From: Pseudomonas sediminis
Lineage (GTDB): Bacteria; Pseudomonadota; Gammaproteobacteria; Pseudomonadales; Pseudomonadaceae
Assembly: GCF_002741105.1 (NCBI RefSeq)
Contig: NZ_NIQU01000001.1
Coordinates: forward strand, 620,001 to 684,000
Direction of reading: 5' to 3'
Length of the DNA stretch: 64,000 nt
In this document: piece after piece, positions 55,794 through 64,000 of the stretch
Layout of the letters: each line of letters opens with the position of its first letter
Position numbering within the stretch: the first letter of the stretch is position 1
Program-made: the position numbers and the translations under genes
The notes under the pieces: generated by a model
Told to the model about the DNA's origin: nothing
Seen by the model: only the letters and a program-made list of their open reading frames with translations
Database searches by the model: none

Positions 55794-56959
55794 GGCGTGG
55801 TCTCCAGTTCAGGGGTTGGGCGCTTGCTGGGAGCAACGGCAACGGGCTTTGGCGCAGCGGCCACCTGTGGCTTGCGCTGCAAGCGGGCCAGCCAACGCTT
55901 GCCGTGGCTGTCCCACAGCCCCGCCAGGCCATTGGGGAAGTACATGACCACGACGATGAACAGGCCGCCCATCAGGTACAGCCACAACTCGGGGAAGCTT
56001 TCGGAGAAGTAGGTCTTGCCGAAGTTGACCAGCAGCGCGCCATACACCGCGCCGAGCAGCGACAGGCGCCCGCCGACCGCGGCGAAGATGACCATTTCGA
56101 TCGACGGTACGATGCCGACGAAGCTCGGCGACATGAAGCCCACCTGCAGGGTGAACATCGCCCCACCGATACCGGCGAACGCTGCGCCGACGCAGAACAC
56201 GAAGATCTTGAAGCTGGCCACGTCGTAGCCGGAGAAGCGCACCCGCTCTTCCTTGTCGCGCATCGCCAGCAGCAGCCGGCCAAGCTTGGAGGCGACGATG
56301 AAACGCGCGATCAGAATGCAGCCAAGCAGCAGCACCGCACTGACGAAATAGAGGATCAGCTTGGCTTCGTCCGTGCGGATATCCCAGCCCTTGAGCGTGC
56401 GCAGGTCGGTAATACCGTTGACCCCACCCGTCAGGCCCTGCTGGCCGATGATCAGCACGGTGAGGATCAGCGCGATAGCCTGGGTGACGATGGAGAAATA
56501 CACGTCGCCGACGCGGCGCTTGAACATCGCGATACCGATCACCAAAGCCAGCAACACCGGCACCGCCACCACCGCGATCAGGGTGAAGCTCAGGCTGTGG
56601 AAGGGTTCCCAGAACAACGGCAGTTCGGTGATCTGGTTCCAGTCCATGAAATCCGGGATACCCGGCGTGGACTGGATCTTGGTGCTCTCCGGGTCGGATG
56701 CCTCGAGCTTGAGGAACATCGCCATGCAGTAGCCGCCGAGGCCAAAGAAGATGCCCTGGCCCAGACTCAGGATGCCGCCATAGCCCCAGCACAGCACCAG
56801 GCCAACGGCGACGAAGGCGTAGGTCAGGTACTTGCCCACCATGTTCAGGCGGAAGGCATCCAGCGCCAGCGGAAACACCACCAGAATCAGCGCGGCGAGC
56901 AGCGCCAGGCCGATGGCGCCATGCTTGCCGCCGAGTAGGCTTTCGTATGCGTTTTTCAT
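55790..56959 (-). CDS. urtC: UrtC-like permease of the amide/urea importer
   Basis: This 389-residue LivM-type inner-membrane permease has about nine to ten hydrophobic segments. The signature LVLCWGYGGILSLGQGIFFGLGGY is near residues 55-78, with a cytoplasmic EAA-like region (AMRDKEERVRFSGYDVASFK) near 235-255. The C-terminus ends in a Pro/Ala-rich tail. It is co-directional with urtB and overlaps urtD. Confidence 0.92.
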   Translation of the reverse strand: MKNAYESLLGGKHGAIGLALLAALILVVFPLALDAFRLNMVGKYLTYAFVAVGLVLCWGYGGILSLGQGIFFGLGGYCMAMFLKLEASDPESTKIQSTPGIPDFMDWNQITELPLFWEPFHSLSFTLIAVVAVPVLLALVIGIAMFKRRVGDVYFSIVTQAIALILTVLIIGQQGLTGGVNGITDLRTLKGWDIRTDEAKLILYFVSAVLLLGCILIARFIVASKLGRLLLAMRDKEERVRFSGYDVASFKIFVFCVGAAFAGIGGAMFTLQVGFMSPSFVGIVPSIEMVIFAAVGGRLSLLGAVYGALLVNFGKTYFSESFPELWLYLMGGLFIVVVMYFPNGLAGLWDSHGKRWLARLQRKPQVAAAPKPVAVAPSKRPTPELETTP

Positions 56960-57054
56960 CAGTTAATCCCCCTGCATACAAAAAGTCGCGTTGAACCGTA
57001 GCGAGCACCGCGCGCCGCCGCAGATGGGGCGCACAGTAGGTTGAAAGTGACCGT

Positions 57055-57972
57055 TCATTTGCGCACCTTGGCCGAGAACAGCCCCTGCGGACGCAGCATC
57101 AGAATCAGCACCACGGCGGACAGGGTGAACACCTTGGCCATCGAACCGCTGGTGAAGAACTCAAGCAGCGATTGCGCCTGGGCGATGCTGAAGGCCGAGG
57201 CGATGGTGCCGAGCAAGCTGGACGCACCGCCGAACACCACCACCAGGAAGGTATCGACGATGTACAGCGAACCTGCTGTCGGCCCGGTCGAACCGATGGT
57301 GGTGAAGGCCGCGCCCGCAACGCCGGCGACGCCGCAGCCGAGGGCGAAGGTCATGCGGTCGACGCGCTTGGTGTTGATACCCACGGAGCGCGCCATCACC
57401 CGGTTCTGCATGGTCGCGCGCACCTGCAGCCCCCAGCGCGAGCGATAGATCATCAGAAACAGCAGCGCGGTGAGCAGCAGGGTCAGGCCCATGACGAACA
57501 GGCCGTTGCGCGGAATGTCGATGGCCTCGGTCGGGTTCCACGAACCCATCAGCCAGTCCGGCAGCGTGGCGCTGACTTCACGCGCGCCGAAGATCGAACG
57601 AAAGCCCTGCTGCATCACCAGGGACAGGCCCCAGGTGGCCAACAGAGTGTCCAGCGGACGCTGGTAGAGCTTGCTGATCATCGCCCACTCAACCAGCCAG
57701 CCAATGGCGCCGGCGATGAAGAACGAGAGGATGATCGCGAGGAAGAAGTAGTAAGGCCCGAAGGCCGGTGCGTAGCTGGACGTCAGCGAAGACACCACGA
57801 AGGTGGTGTAGGCGCCGATGGTGAGAAACTCGCCATGGGCCATGTTTATCACGCCCATCTGGCCGAAGATGATCGCCAGCCCCAGAGCCATCAGCAGCAG
57901 CACGCAGAACACGGACAAGCCGTTGAACCCCTGCATGGCTGCGATGGCGCCGAATTCCGATAGCCATTCCAT
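57055..57972 (-). CDS. urtB: UrtB-like permease of the amide/urea importer
   Basis: This 305-residue LivH-type permease has about eight hydrophobic helices, the family motif GLAIIFGQMGVINMAHGEF near residues 30-50 and the loop NRVMARSVGINTKRVD near 190-205. The start MEWLSEF at 57972 follows GGAGA; an upstream TTG or ATG would read through a REP element. Urea-type UrtB often carries a long N-terminal extension, which is missing here, closer to FmdE-like amide permeases. The substrate could therefore be amides rather than urea. Confidence 0.92.
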   Translation of the reverse strand: MEWLSEFGAIAAMQGFNGLSVFCVLLLMALGLAIIFGQMGVINMAHGEFLTIGAYTTFVVSSLTSSYAPAFGPYYFFLAIILSFFIAGAIGWLVEWAMISKLYQRPLDTLLATWGLSLVMQQGFRSIFGAREVSATLPDWLMGSWNPTEAIDIPRNGLFVMGLTLLLTALLFLMIYRSRWGLQVRATMQNRVMARSVGINTKRVDRMTFALGCGVAGVAGAAFTTIGSTGPTAGSLYIVDTFLVVVFGGASSLLGTIASAFSIAQAQSLLEFFTSGSMAKVFTLSAVVLILMLRPQGLFSAKVRK

Positions 57973-58005
57973 GTCGATGGTCTCCAGAAGAAAAGAGAAA
58001 AGCCG

Positions 58006-58057
58006 GTAGGAGCCGGCTTGCCGGCGATTCATTGATCGCCAGAAAGCTGGCTCCTAC
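58006..58057. repeat. REP-like inverted repeat, GTAGGAGCCGGCTTGCCGGCG class
   Basis: GTAGGAGCCGGCTTGCCGGCGAT and ATCGCCAGAAAGCTGGCTCCTAC are inverted copies between urtA-like and urtB-like genes. Such an element after a binding-protein gene can set the ratio of binding protein to permease. Confidence 0.88.
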
Positions 58058-58070
58058 GAGAGGGTGTTGC

Positions 58071-59303
58071 TTACTGGTAGCCTTCCGGGAAGGGGTTCGG
58101 CTCGATCAGGTCGGACTCGAATACCACCTTGAACTGACCGTCTTTCTGCACTTCACCGATGCGGGTCTTGCTCCACAGGTGATGGTTGTCGTGCACCTTG
58201 ACGTAGCCTTCCGGCGCGGTGTCCAGCTCGATGCCCGGGGAAGCGGCGACGACCTTGTCGATGTCGAAGCTGCCGGCTTTCTCCACCGCAGCTTTCCACA
58301 GCCATGGGCCGAGGTAGGCAGCCTGGGTCACGTCACCGATCACCGCGTCCTTGCCGTACTTGGCCTTGAAGGCTTCGACGAAGGCGGCGTTGTTCGGGTT
58401 GTCCAGGCTTTGGAAGTACTTCATCGAGGCGTAGAAGCCAGCCATGTTCTCGCCGCCGATACCCAGCAGCTCGTCTTCGGTGACCGACAGGGTCAGCAGG
58501 GTCTGCTTGTCGGCGGTGACGCCAGCGGCCTTCATCTGCTTGTAGAAGGCGACGTTGGAGCCCCCGACCACGGCAGCGAAGACCACATCAGGCTTGCGCA
58601 GCTTGATCTTGTTGATCAGCGAGCCGAACTGGGTGTTGCCCAGCGGGTAGTACTCTTCACCGACCACCTTGCCGCCGAGCACGTTCTCGATGTGCTTGCG
58701 CGCGATCTTCATCGAGGTGCGCGGCCAGATGTAGTCAGAGCCCAGCAGATAGAAGGTCTTGGCGCCCTTCTCCTTGGCGACCCAGTCCAGGCCCGCGAGG
58801 ATTTGCTGAGTCGCTTCCTGGCCGGTGTAGATGACGTTCTTCGACTGCTCCAGGCCTTCGTAGAAGGTCGGGTAGTAGAGCAGGCCGTTTTCCTTCTCGA
58901 ACACCGGCAGCACCGCCTTGCGCGAAGCCGAGGTCCAGCAGCCGAACACGGTGGCGACCTTGTCACCAACCAGCAGTTTGCGCGCCTTCTCGGCGAAGGT
59001 CGGCCAGTCGGAAGCCCCATCTTCCTGAATGACCTTGATCTGCCGGCCGAGCACACCGCCACTGGCGTTGATCTGCTCGATGGCCAGGCGTTCGGCCTGG
59101 ATCGAACCAGTTTCGGAAATGGCCATGGTGCCGGTGGCCGAATGCAGAATGCCGACCGTGACCTCGCTGTCGGTCACCGCCAGGCCGGTGGTGTTCACCT
59201 CGGCGCTGGCCACATGGCTGAACAGACTGCCGGCCAGCAGCGAGAGCGCTGCGGCCCCCACCGCCAGCCGGCGGGGAAGAAGTCGAATCGGTTGAGAGTC
59301 CAT
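58071..59303 (-). CDS. urtA: UrtA-like periplasmic substrate-binding protein
   Basis: This 410-residue type I periplasmic binding protein has a signal peptide (about 1-33, ending VASAEV). Its conserved blocks (VTVGILHSATGTMAISETG, NGLLYYPTFYEGLEQSKN, GSDYIWPRT) identify the UrtA/FmdD/AmiC-like group that binds urea or short amides. It is the first gene of the importer and lies downstream of the palindromic control region at 59385-59424. With two amidases in the same cluster, amides are the likeliest ligands (inference). The ATG at 59303 follows GGAG. Confidence 0.93.
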   Translation of the reverse strand: MDSQPIRLLPRRLAVGAAALSLLAGSLFSHVASAEVNTTGLAVTDSEVTVGILHSATGTMAISETGSIQAERLAIEQINASGGVLGRQIKVIQEDGASDWPTFAEKARKLLVGDKVATVFGCWTSASRKAVLPVFEKENGLLYYPTFYEGLEQSKNVIYTGQEATQQILAGLDWVAKEKGAKTFYLLGSDYIWPRTSMKIARKHIENVLGGKVVGEEYYPLGNTQFGSLINKIKLRKPDVVFAAVVGGSNVAFYKQMKAAGVTADKQTLLTLSVTEDELLGIGGENMAGFYASMKYFQSLDNPNNAAFVEAFKAKYGKDAVIGDVTQAAYLGPWLWKAAVEKAGSFDIDKVVAASPGIELDTAPEGYVKVHDNHHLWSKTRIGEVQKDGQFKVVFESDLIEPNPFPEGYQ

Positions 59304-59384
59304 GGTCGTGCTCCTGTGCTGGTTATTCGTGCCGAACCACGCCGGCTTCGCAGCTAGGATGCGTTTGCCCCCACCGAGCGGGGT

Positions 59385-59401
59385 ATACGCAGCATGACGT
59401 A
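59385..59401 (-). promoter_or_regulatory. Conserved 17-bp motif upstream of the urtA-like gene
   Basis: ATACGCAGCATGACGTA (plus-strand reading) matches the fmdA motif at 14 of 17 positions, in the same orientation, 82 bp from the start codon. It overlaps the left arm of the TGACGTA dyad at 59395. Confidence 0.65.
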
Positions 59402-59424
59402 AGGGCATACGTCATCTGACGTAC
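59395..59424. promoter_or_regulatory. TGACGTA dyad with a third half-site
   Basis: TGACGTA-N6-TACGTCA is a perfect inverted repeat (59395-59414), followed 2 bp later by a further TGACGTAC (59417-59424). LuxR-type regulators bind such dyads. It lies between the importer and the sensor kinase gene and could serve either direction. Confidence 0.65.
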
Positions 59425-59541
59425 AGCGCCCTGCTCCAGCCTGGTGCAAGCTGGGCGCAGAAAAACCAGGCAGACAGAAGCCCGCGCGCGCGGCAGAGGC
59501 CTCGCTGGGCCGGGGCATGGAAGTTGCTATTTCAACGTGCC

Positions 59542-59608
59542 GTAGGAGCCCGCTTGCGGGCGATTCGCCCCTTTCAGCCCTGCTGATCGCCGGCAAGCCG
59601 GCTCCTAC
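59542..59608. repeat. REP-like inverted repeat, GTAGGAGCCCGCTTGCGGGCG class
   Basis: GTAGGAGCCCGCTTGCGGGCGAT and ATCGCCGGCAAGCCGGCTCCTAC are inverted copies in the 359-bp divergent region between the importer and the sensor kinase gene. Apart from this and the TGACGTA sites, the region contains nothing else recognisable. Confidence 0.88.
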
Positions 59609-59661
59609 AGGGACGCGCGACAGGGACGGTCTTACCCGATAACGCCAGCAGGACTTCGCCC

Positions 59662-62600
59662 GTGCAACCAACCGGCACCCAGCGCATCATCAAGATTCGC
59701 CGCGACTACAACGCCTGGGTCGCCGACGAGACCATGGAGGATTACGCCCTGCGCTTCACGCCCAGGTCGTTCCGCAAGTGGTCGGAGCTGCGCATCGCCA
59801 ACACCGCGCTCGGCGCCGTGTCGTTCCTCGCCCTGGAAGCCATCGGCGGTGCACTGGCGCTGTCCTACGGTTTCACCAACACCCTGTGGGCAATCCTCGC
59901 GGTCAGCCTGGTGATCTTCCTGACCGGCCTGCCGATCAGCTACTACGCCGCCCGCTCCGGCCTGGACATGGACCTGCTGACCCGTGGTGCCGGCTTCGGC
60001 TACATCGGCTCGACCATCACCTCGCTGATCTACGCCAGCTTCACTTTCCTGTTCTTCGCCCTCGAAGCGGCGATCATGGCGCTGGCCCTGGAGCTGTACT
60101 TCAACATCCCGCTGGCCCTGGCTTATGTGATCTGTTCGATCATCATCATTCCGCTGGTGGCCTACGGCATCACCCTGATCAACCGCCTGCAGATGTGGAC
60201 GCAGCCCGTGTGGCTGTTCCTGCTGGTGCTGCCCTACGTGTTCGTCATCGCCAAGAACCCCGAAGCACTATCGGACTGGACCAGCTTCGCCGGCCGCGAG
60301 GGCGACCCCGGCAGCTTCAACCTGCTGCACTTCGGCGCCGCCTGCACCGTCGCCCTGGCCCTGATCACACAGATCGGCGAGCAGGTCGACTACCTGCGTT
60401 TTTTGCCTGAGAAAACCCGCGCCAACCGCGTGCGCTGGTGGACCGCACTGCTGCTGGCCGGCCCCGGCTGGATCATCCCCGGCGCGCTGAAGATGCTCGC
60501 CGGCGCCTTCCTCGCCTTTCTCGCCCTGCAGCATGAAATCCCCATGGAGCGCGCCGCCGAGCCGACGCAGATGTACCTGGTGGCCTTCAACTACGTGTTC
60601 GCCTCGCCGCAATGGGCACTGGCGGCCATGGTGCTGTTCGTCATCGTCAGCCAGGTAAAAATCAATGTCACCAACGCCTACGCTGGCTCGCTGGCCTGGT
60701 CGAATTTCTTCGCGCGCATCACCCACAGCCACCCTGGCCGCGTGGTGTGGCTGGTGTTCAACGTGGCCATCGCGCTGATGCTGATGGAGTTGGGCGTGTT
60801 CGAGGCGATCGAGGAAGTGCTCGGCCTCTACGCCAATATCGCCATCGCCTGGATCGGCGCGCTGGTGGCCGACCTTGTGATCAACAAGCCGCTGGGCCTG
60901 TCGCCGAAGTACATCGAATTCAAGCGAGCACACCTCTACGACATCAACCCGGTGGGCGTCGGCGCCATGCTGATCGCCTCGCTGCTCTCGGTGCTCGCCC
61001 ACGGCGGCCTGTTCGGCGCCCTGGCCCAGGCGGCATCCCCGGCCGTGGCGCTGGGTTCGGCATTTCTGCTGGCGCCGCTGCTGGCCTGGCTCACCGGCGG
61101 GCGCTACTACATCGCTCGCGAGCGTCAGCCGCACCTGCTCTACCCCTACACCGAAGCCGGGCAGGTGCAATGCTGCCTGTGCAACAACCGTTTCGAGGAG
61201 CCGGACACCGCGCACTGCCCCGCCTACGGCGCACCGATCTGCTCACTATGCTGCTCGCTCGACGCGCGCTGCGAGGATCGCTGCAAACCCAGAGCCCGCC
61301 TGAGTGATCAGCTCGACGACTTCATCGGCTGGCTGTTCCCGCGCGCGTCCATCCCGCGCCTGCACAGCCGCCTGGCGCAGTACCTGGGATTGCTGGGCCT
61401 GCTGGTGCTGATGCTGTTCGGCGCGTTGGCGCTGATCTACAGCCAGGTCTCGCTGGGCCTGCCGACGCAGGAGCCGGAAATGCGCCAGACGCTGTTCCAG
61501 GCCTTCCTCAAAGCCTTCCTCACCCTCTCGCTATTCGCCGCCATGCTCGCCTGGTGGCTGGTGCTGACCCGCGAAAGCCGGCGCGTGGCGCAAGAGGAAT
61601 CGGACCGTCAGACCCTGCTGCTGATGCAGGAAATCGAAGCCCACCGCAAGACCGACGAAGCCCTGCAGCAGGCCAAGGAAGCCGCCGAATCGGCCAATGC
61701 GGCGAAGAGCCGCTACGTCACCGGGCTGTCCCACGAGCTGCGTACACCGCTCAACAGCATCCTCGGCTACACCCAGATACTGCAGCGCGACGCGGCCATG
61801 CCGATCCGGCACAAGGATGCCCTGGCGACCATCCTGCGCAGCGGCTCGCACCTGCTGTCGCTGATCGATGGCCTGCTCGACGTGGCCAAGATCGAAGCCG
61901 GCAAGCTGCACCTGGAACTGGCAGAAATTCCCTTCCCGGAATTCATCGACCAGCTAGAACGCATGTTCACCCCACAGGCAGCCGAGAAAGGCCTGCGCTT
62001 TCGCCTCGAATGCATCGGCCGCATGCCGGCAGTAGTGCGCGGCGACGAGAAGCGCGTGCGGCAGATCCTGATCAATCTGCTGGGCAATGCAGTGCGTTTC
62101 ACCGAGCGCGGCGAGGTATGCCTGCGCGTCGGCTACATGCGCGAGACAGCCACCTTCGAAATCATCGACACCGGTATCGGCATCGCTGCGGAGCAGATCG
62201 AACGCATCTTCCAGCCCTTCGAACGCGGCGACCTGATGCGCCAGGACAACGGTGTCGGCCTCGGCCTGACCATCACCCGCATGCTCACCTCGTTGATGGG
62301 CGGCGAGCTCTCGGTGCACAGCGAACCCGGTCAGGGCACGCGCTTTCAGGTGCGCCTGTTCCTTTCCGAGGTGCGCGTACCGCAGGCGGTGGTGCACGTC
62401 GAACACGACATCACCGGCTACCAGGGCGAGCGCCGTCTGATTCTGGTGGTGGACGATCACCTCGAACATCGCCGCGTGCTCGCTGGCATGCTCGAGCCGC
62501 TGGGCTTCGAGGTGATTCAGGCCGCCAGCGGCCAGGAGGCAATTCGCCAGGTAGCGCTGCATAACCCGGCACTTATCCTGATGGACCTGTCCATGCCGCA

Positions 62601-63057
62601 GATGGACGGTTGGGAAACCAGTCGCCTGATCCGCCGTAACACGCAGTGCCGGGCGCCAATTATCGTTATCTCCGCCAACGCCTTCACCGACGACCGCGAA
62701 CGCAGCATCGCCGCGGCCTGCGACGACTACCTGGCCAAACCGGTGTACACCCCACAGTTGCTCGAACGCATCCAGCATCAGCTCAGCCTGAGCTGGCTGC
62801 GCCGCACCCAGGAACAACCGCCGCGGCCCGCGGCCATGACATTGCCGGGCAGCGACGATCTGCAGGCACTGCGCGAACTGGGTGCCCTGGGCTACGTGCG
62901 CGGCATCCAGCAACGCCTGGACGACATCGACCAGCGTGACCCGGCCTGCGCCAGCTTCACCGCCACCTTGCGTCTGCTGGTGAAGAACTTCCAGCTCGAC
63001 GAATTCAACCGCCAACTGAAGGAGGCCGAACATGAATGCGCCGTTCCCCCAGCCTGA
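59662..63057 (+). CDS. NCS1-permease-fused hybrid histidine kinase
   Basis: This 1131-residue membrane protein joins a complete NCS1/cytosine-permease-like transporter (about 30-490, some twelve helices) to a signalling module. After the transporter comes a cysteine-rich segment (CCLCNN.. to ..CEDRC, C504 to about C540), two more helices, a short coiled coil, HisKA with H691 (SHELRTPL), an HATPase domain (NLLGNAVRF, DTGIGI, GVGLGLTI), a receiver with D975 and a small helical C-terminal domain. No Hpt histidine is obvious. It probably senses a nitrogen compound through the transporter fold, as CbrA does with its SLC5 domain. The GTG start follows AGGA. It overlaps the regulator gene by 26 bp and diverges from the amide operon. 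Confidence 0.88.
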   Translation: MQPTGTQRIIKIRRDYNAWVADETMEDYALRFTPRSFRKWSELRIANTALGAVSFLALEAIGGALALSYGFTNTLWAILAVSLVIFLTGLPISYYAARSGLDMDLLTRGAGFGYIGSTITSLIYASFTFLFFALEAAIMALALELYFNIPLALAYVICSIIIIPLVAYGITLINRLQMWTQPVWLFLLVLPYVFVIAKNPEALSDWTSFAGREGDPGSFNLLHFGAACTVALALITQIGEQVDYLRFLPEKTRANRVRWWTALLLAGPGWIIPGALKMLAGAFLAFLALQHEIPMERAAEPTQMYLVAFNYVFASPQWALAAMVLFVIVSQVKINVTNAYAGSLAWSNFFARITHSHPGRVVWLVFNVAIALMLMELGVFEAIEEVLGLYANIAIAWIGALVADLVINKPLGLSPKYIEFKRAHLYDINPVGVGAMLIASLLSVLAHGGLFGALAQAASPAVALGSAFLLAPLLAWLTGGRYYIARERQPHLLYPYTEAGQVQCCLCNNRFEEPDTAHCPAYGAPICSLCCSLDARCEDRCKPRARLSDQLDDFIGWLFPRASIPRLHSRLAQYLGLLGLLVLMLFGALALIYSQVSLGLPTQEPEMRQTLFQAFLKAFLTLSLFAAMLAWWLVLTRESRRVAQEESDRQTLLLMQEIEAHRKTDEALQQAKEAAESANAAKSRYVTGLSHELRTPLNSILGYTQILQRDAAMPIRHKDALATILRSGSHLLSLIDGLLDVAKIEAGKLHLELAEIPFPEFIDQLERMFTPQAAEKGLRFRLECIGRMPAVVRGDEKRVRQILINLLGNAVRFTERGEVCLRVGYMRETATFEIIDTGIGIAAEQIERIFQPFERGDLMRQDNGVGLGLTITRMLTSLMGGELSVHSEPGQGTRFQVRLFLSEVRVPQAVVHVEHDITGYQGERRLILVVDDHLEHRRVLAGMLEPLGFEVIQAASGQEAIRQVALHNPALILMDLSMPQMDGWETSRLIRRNTQCRAPIIVISANAFTDDRERSIAAACDDYLAKPVYTPQLLERIQHQLSLSWLRRTQEQPPRPAAMTLPGSDDLQALRELGALGYVRGIQQRLDDIDQRDPACASFTATLRLLVKNFQLDEFNRQLKEAEHECAVPPA

Positions 63058-63739
63058 GTCGTGCTCGCCCGCCAGCCTGTCGGCCGAGCGCGGCATCATC
63101 CTCATCGTCGACGACACGCCAGACAACCTCGCGCTGCTTTCCGACGCGCTCGACGATGCCGGCTACATGGTACTGGTGGCGCTGGACGGTGCCAGCGCGC
63201 TGGGGCGCATCCAGCGGCGCAGGCCAGACCTGATCCTGCTCGATGCGATGATGCCGGGGCTGGACGGTTTCGAGACCTGCAGGCGTATCAAGGCCGAGCC
63301 GAGCAGCGCCGATATCCCCGTGCTGTTCATGACCGCCCTGACCGACAGCGAGCACGTGGTGCAGGGCTTCGAAGCCGGCGGCATCGACTACGTGACCAAG
63401 CCGATCAACCCCGAGGAAGTGCTCGCCCGCGTCGCCTCGCACCTGCGCACCGCGCGCATACTCCAGGCCGCGCGTGCTGCATCGAAACCCGTCAGCCTCA
63501 GCCTCGACGACGCCCCGGCGCATGCCAAACTATCAGCGCGCTTCCAACTCACCGAGCGCGAGGTGCAGGTGCTGCGCTGGGTCGCCTGCGGCAAGACCAA
63601 CCGCGATATCGGCGACATCCTCGGCCTCAGCCCGCGCACGGTGAACAAGCACCTCGAGCATGTCTACGTGAAGCTCGGCGTAGAAACCCGCACCGCCGCC
63701 GCCTCGGTGGCGCTGGCAGCGATGAGCGAACGGGGATGA
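63032..63739 (+). CDS. LuxR-type response regulator, partner of the permease-kinase
   Basis: This 235-residue regulator has an N-terminal receiver (acidic VDD, phosphoacceptor D71, K123) and a C-terminal NarL/LuxR helix-turn-helix (about 170-230: LTEREVQVLRWVACGKTNRDI and LSPRTVNKHLEHVYVKLGV). Its start overlaps the kinase gene by 26 bp, so the two are translationally coupled. It is the obvious candidate to bind the TGACGTA sites upstream of the importer and fmdA genes. Confidence 0.92.
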   Translation: MNAPFPQPESCSPASLSAERGIILIVDDTPDNLALLSDALDDAGYMVLVALDGASALGRIQRRRPDLILLDAMMPGLDGFETCRRIKAEPSSADIPVLFMTALTDSEHVVQGFEAGGIDYVTKPINPEEVLARVASHLRTARILQAARAASKPVSLSLDDAPAHAKLSARFQLTEREVQVLRWVACGKTNRDIGDILGLSPRTVNKHLEHVYVKLGVETRTAAASVALAAMSERG

Positions 63740-63746
63740 TCTCCGC

Positions 63747-63799
63747 GTAGGGCGGGTGCAACCCGCCATTGCCAAACCGGCGGGTTTCACCCGCCCTAC
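63747..63799. repeat. REP-like inverted repeat, GTAGGGCGGGT class
   Basis: GTAGGGCGGGTGCAACCCGCC and GGCGGGTTTCACCCGCCCTAC form a double palindrome 8 bp after the response-regulator stop, nearly identical to the one at 30395. Confidence 0.9.
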
Positions 63800-63816
63800 A
63801 GGATAAGTGAACACCC

Positions 63817-63872
63817 GTAGGGTGCGCCGTGCGCACCTGGGCAAAGGCGCTGGTGCGCGCAGCACACCCTAC
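63817..63872. repeat. REP-like inverted repeat, GTAGGGTGCGCC class
   Basis: GTAGGGTGCGCCGTGCGCACC and GGTGCGCGCAGCACACCCTAC are opposed copies, in tandem with the preceding repeat. Confidence 0.88.
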
Positions 63873-63925
63873 GGATTGGCAATTTGGCTTAGAGTTGCAG
63901 CAATGCACCTGTCTTCGGAGCCGCC

Positions 63926-64000
63926 ATGCCCCATCCCAATATCGTCATTCTCACCGGCGCCGGTATCTCCGCCGAGAGCGGCATCCGCACCTTCCGCGCC
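63926..64000 (+). CDS. cobB: Sir2-family NAD-dependent protein deacetylase (3' end outside window)
   Basis: Only the first 25 codons are inside the window. They encode the Rossmann start of a sirtuin, with the NAD-binding motif TGAGISAESGI followed by RTFRA. The ATG at 63926 follows GGAG at normal spacing. The class cannot be determined from this fragment. Confidence 0.88.
   Translation, partial: MPHPNIVILTGAGISAESGIRTFRA

Noticed and set aside
51003..63872. CRISPR array suggested by repeated palindromes
   Set aside because: Copies are scattered singly between genes, in several classes, with no regular spacing or unique spacers.

Overview
The window is GC-rich (roughly 63-65% by eye), densely coded Gammaproteobacterial chromosome. 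Protein content and gene neighbourhoods point to Pseudomonas: an NCS2 permease beside trmA, piuA/piuC/piuB with speC, cueR beside a RIO kinase, and amiE with amiB. The many short palindromes beginning GTAGGGTG.., GTAGGGCGGG.. or GTAGGAGCC.. would suit the P. mendocina/oleovorans group, but that placement is inference. No tRNA, rRNA, CRISPR array or transposase was seen.

Layout. 1-5.4 kb: a dipeptide ABC importer (dppA end, then dppB, C, D, F). 5.6-8.6 kb: a response regulator with a degenerate HD-GYP domain, divergent from ada, then a DJ-1 family protein. 8.8-13.3 kb: purine permease, trmA, a DUF4345 membrane protein, a DUF411 metal-binding protein and a zinc metallopeptidase. 13.3-19.6 kb: a Bcr/CflA-type MFS gene with a one-base frameshift, an RND pump with its adaptor, and a divergent TetR regulator. 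19.6-22.7 kb: copper homeostasis (copZ, a small exported protein, copA), with two CueR-type operators.

22.8-29.9 kb: a type VI secretion cassette (vgrG, DUF4123 adaptor, a ~1061-residue unrecognised cargo protein, and an AT-rich Sel1-repeat exported protein that is probably its immunity factor). It lies between copA and cueR. 30-34.3 kb: cueR, a RIO kinase, a LysR/oxidoreductase pair, DUF2218 and pxpA. 34.4-45.6 kb: iron and polyamine genes (two TonB-dependent receptors, piuC, a flavin hydroxy-acid oxidase, speC, piuB) with three candidate Fur boxes. 45.7-49.8 kb: prfC and the PQQ glucose dehydrogenase gcd.

50-63.7 kb: a short-chain amide and urea utilisation locus. A UrtABCDE-like importer, formamidase FmdA, FmdB, aliphatic amidase AmiE and an AmiB-type AAA ATPase lie on the minus strand. 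Divergently upstream is a 1131-residue hybrid histidine kinase whose sensor half looks like a complete NCS1 permease, overlapping a LuxR-type response regulator gene. A 17-bp motif (14/17 identical) occurs in the same orientation 82 and 84 bp upstream of the urtA-like and fmdA start codons, a good candidate for the regulator's binding site. The window ends in the first codons of a Sir2 deacetylase gene.

The two most rewarding regions are the T6SS cassette and the transporter-kinase amide regulon.
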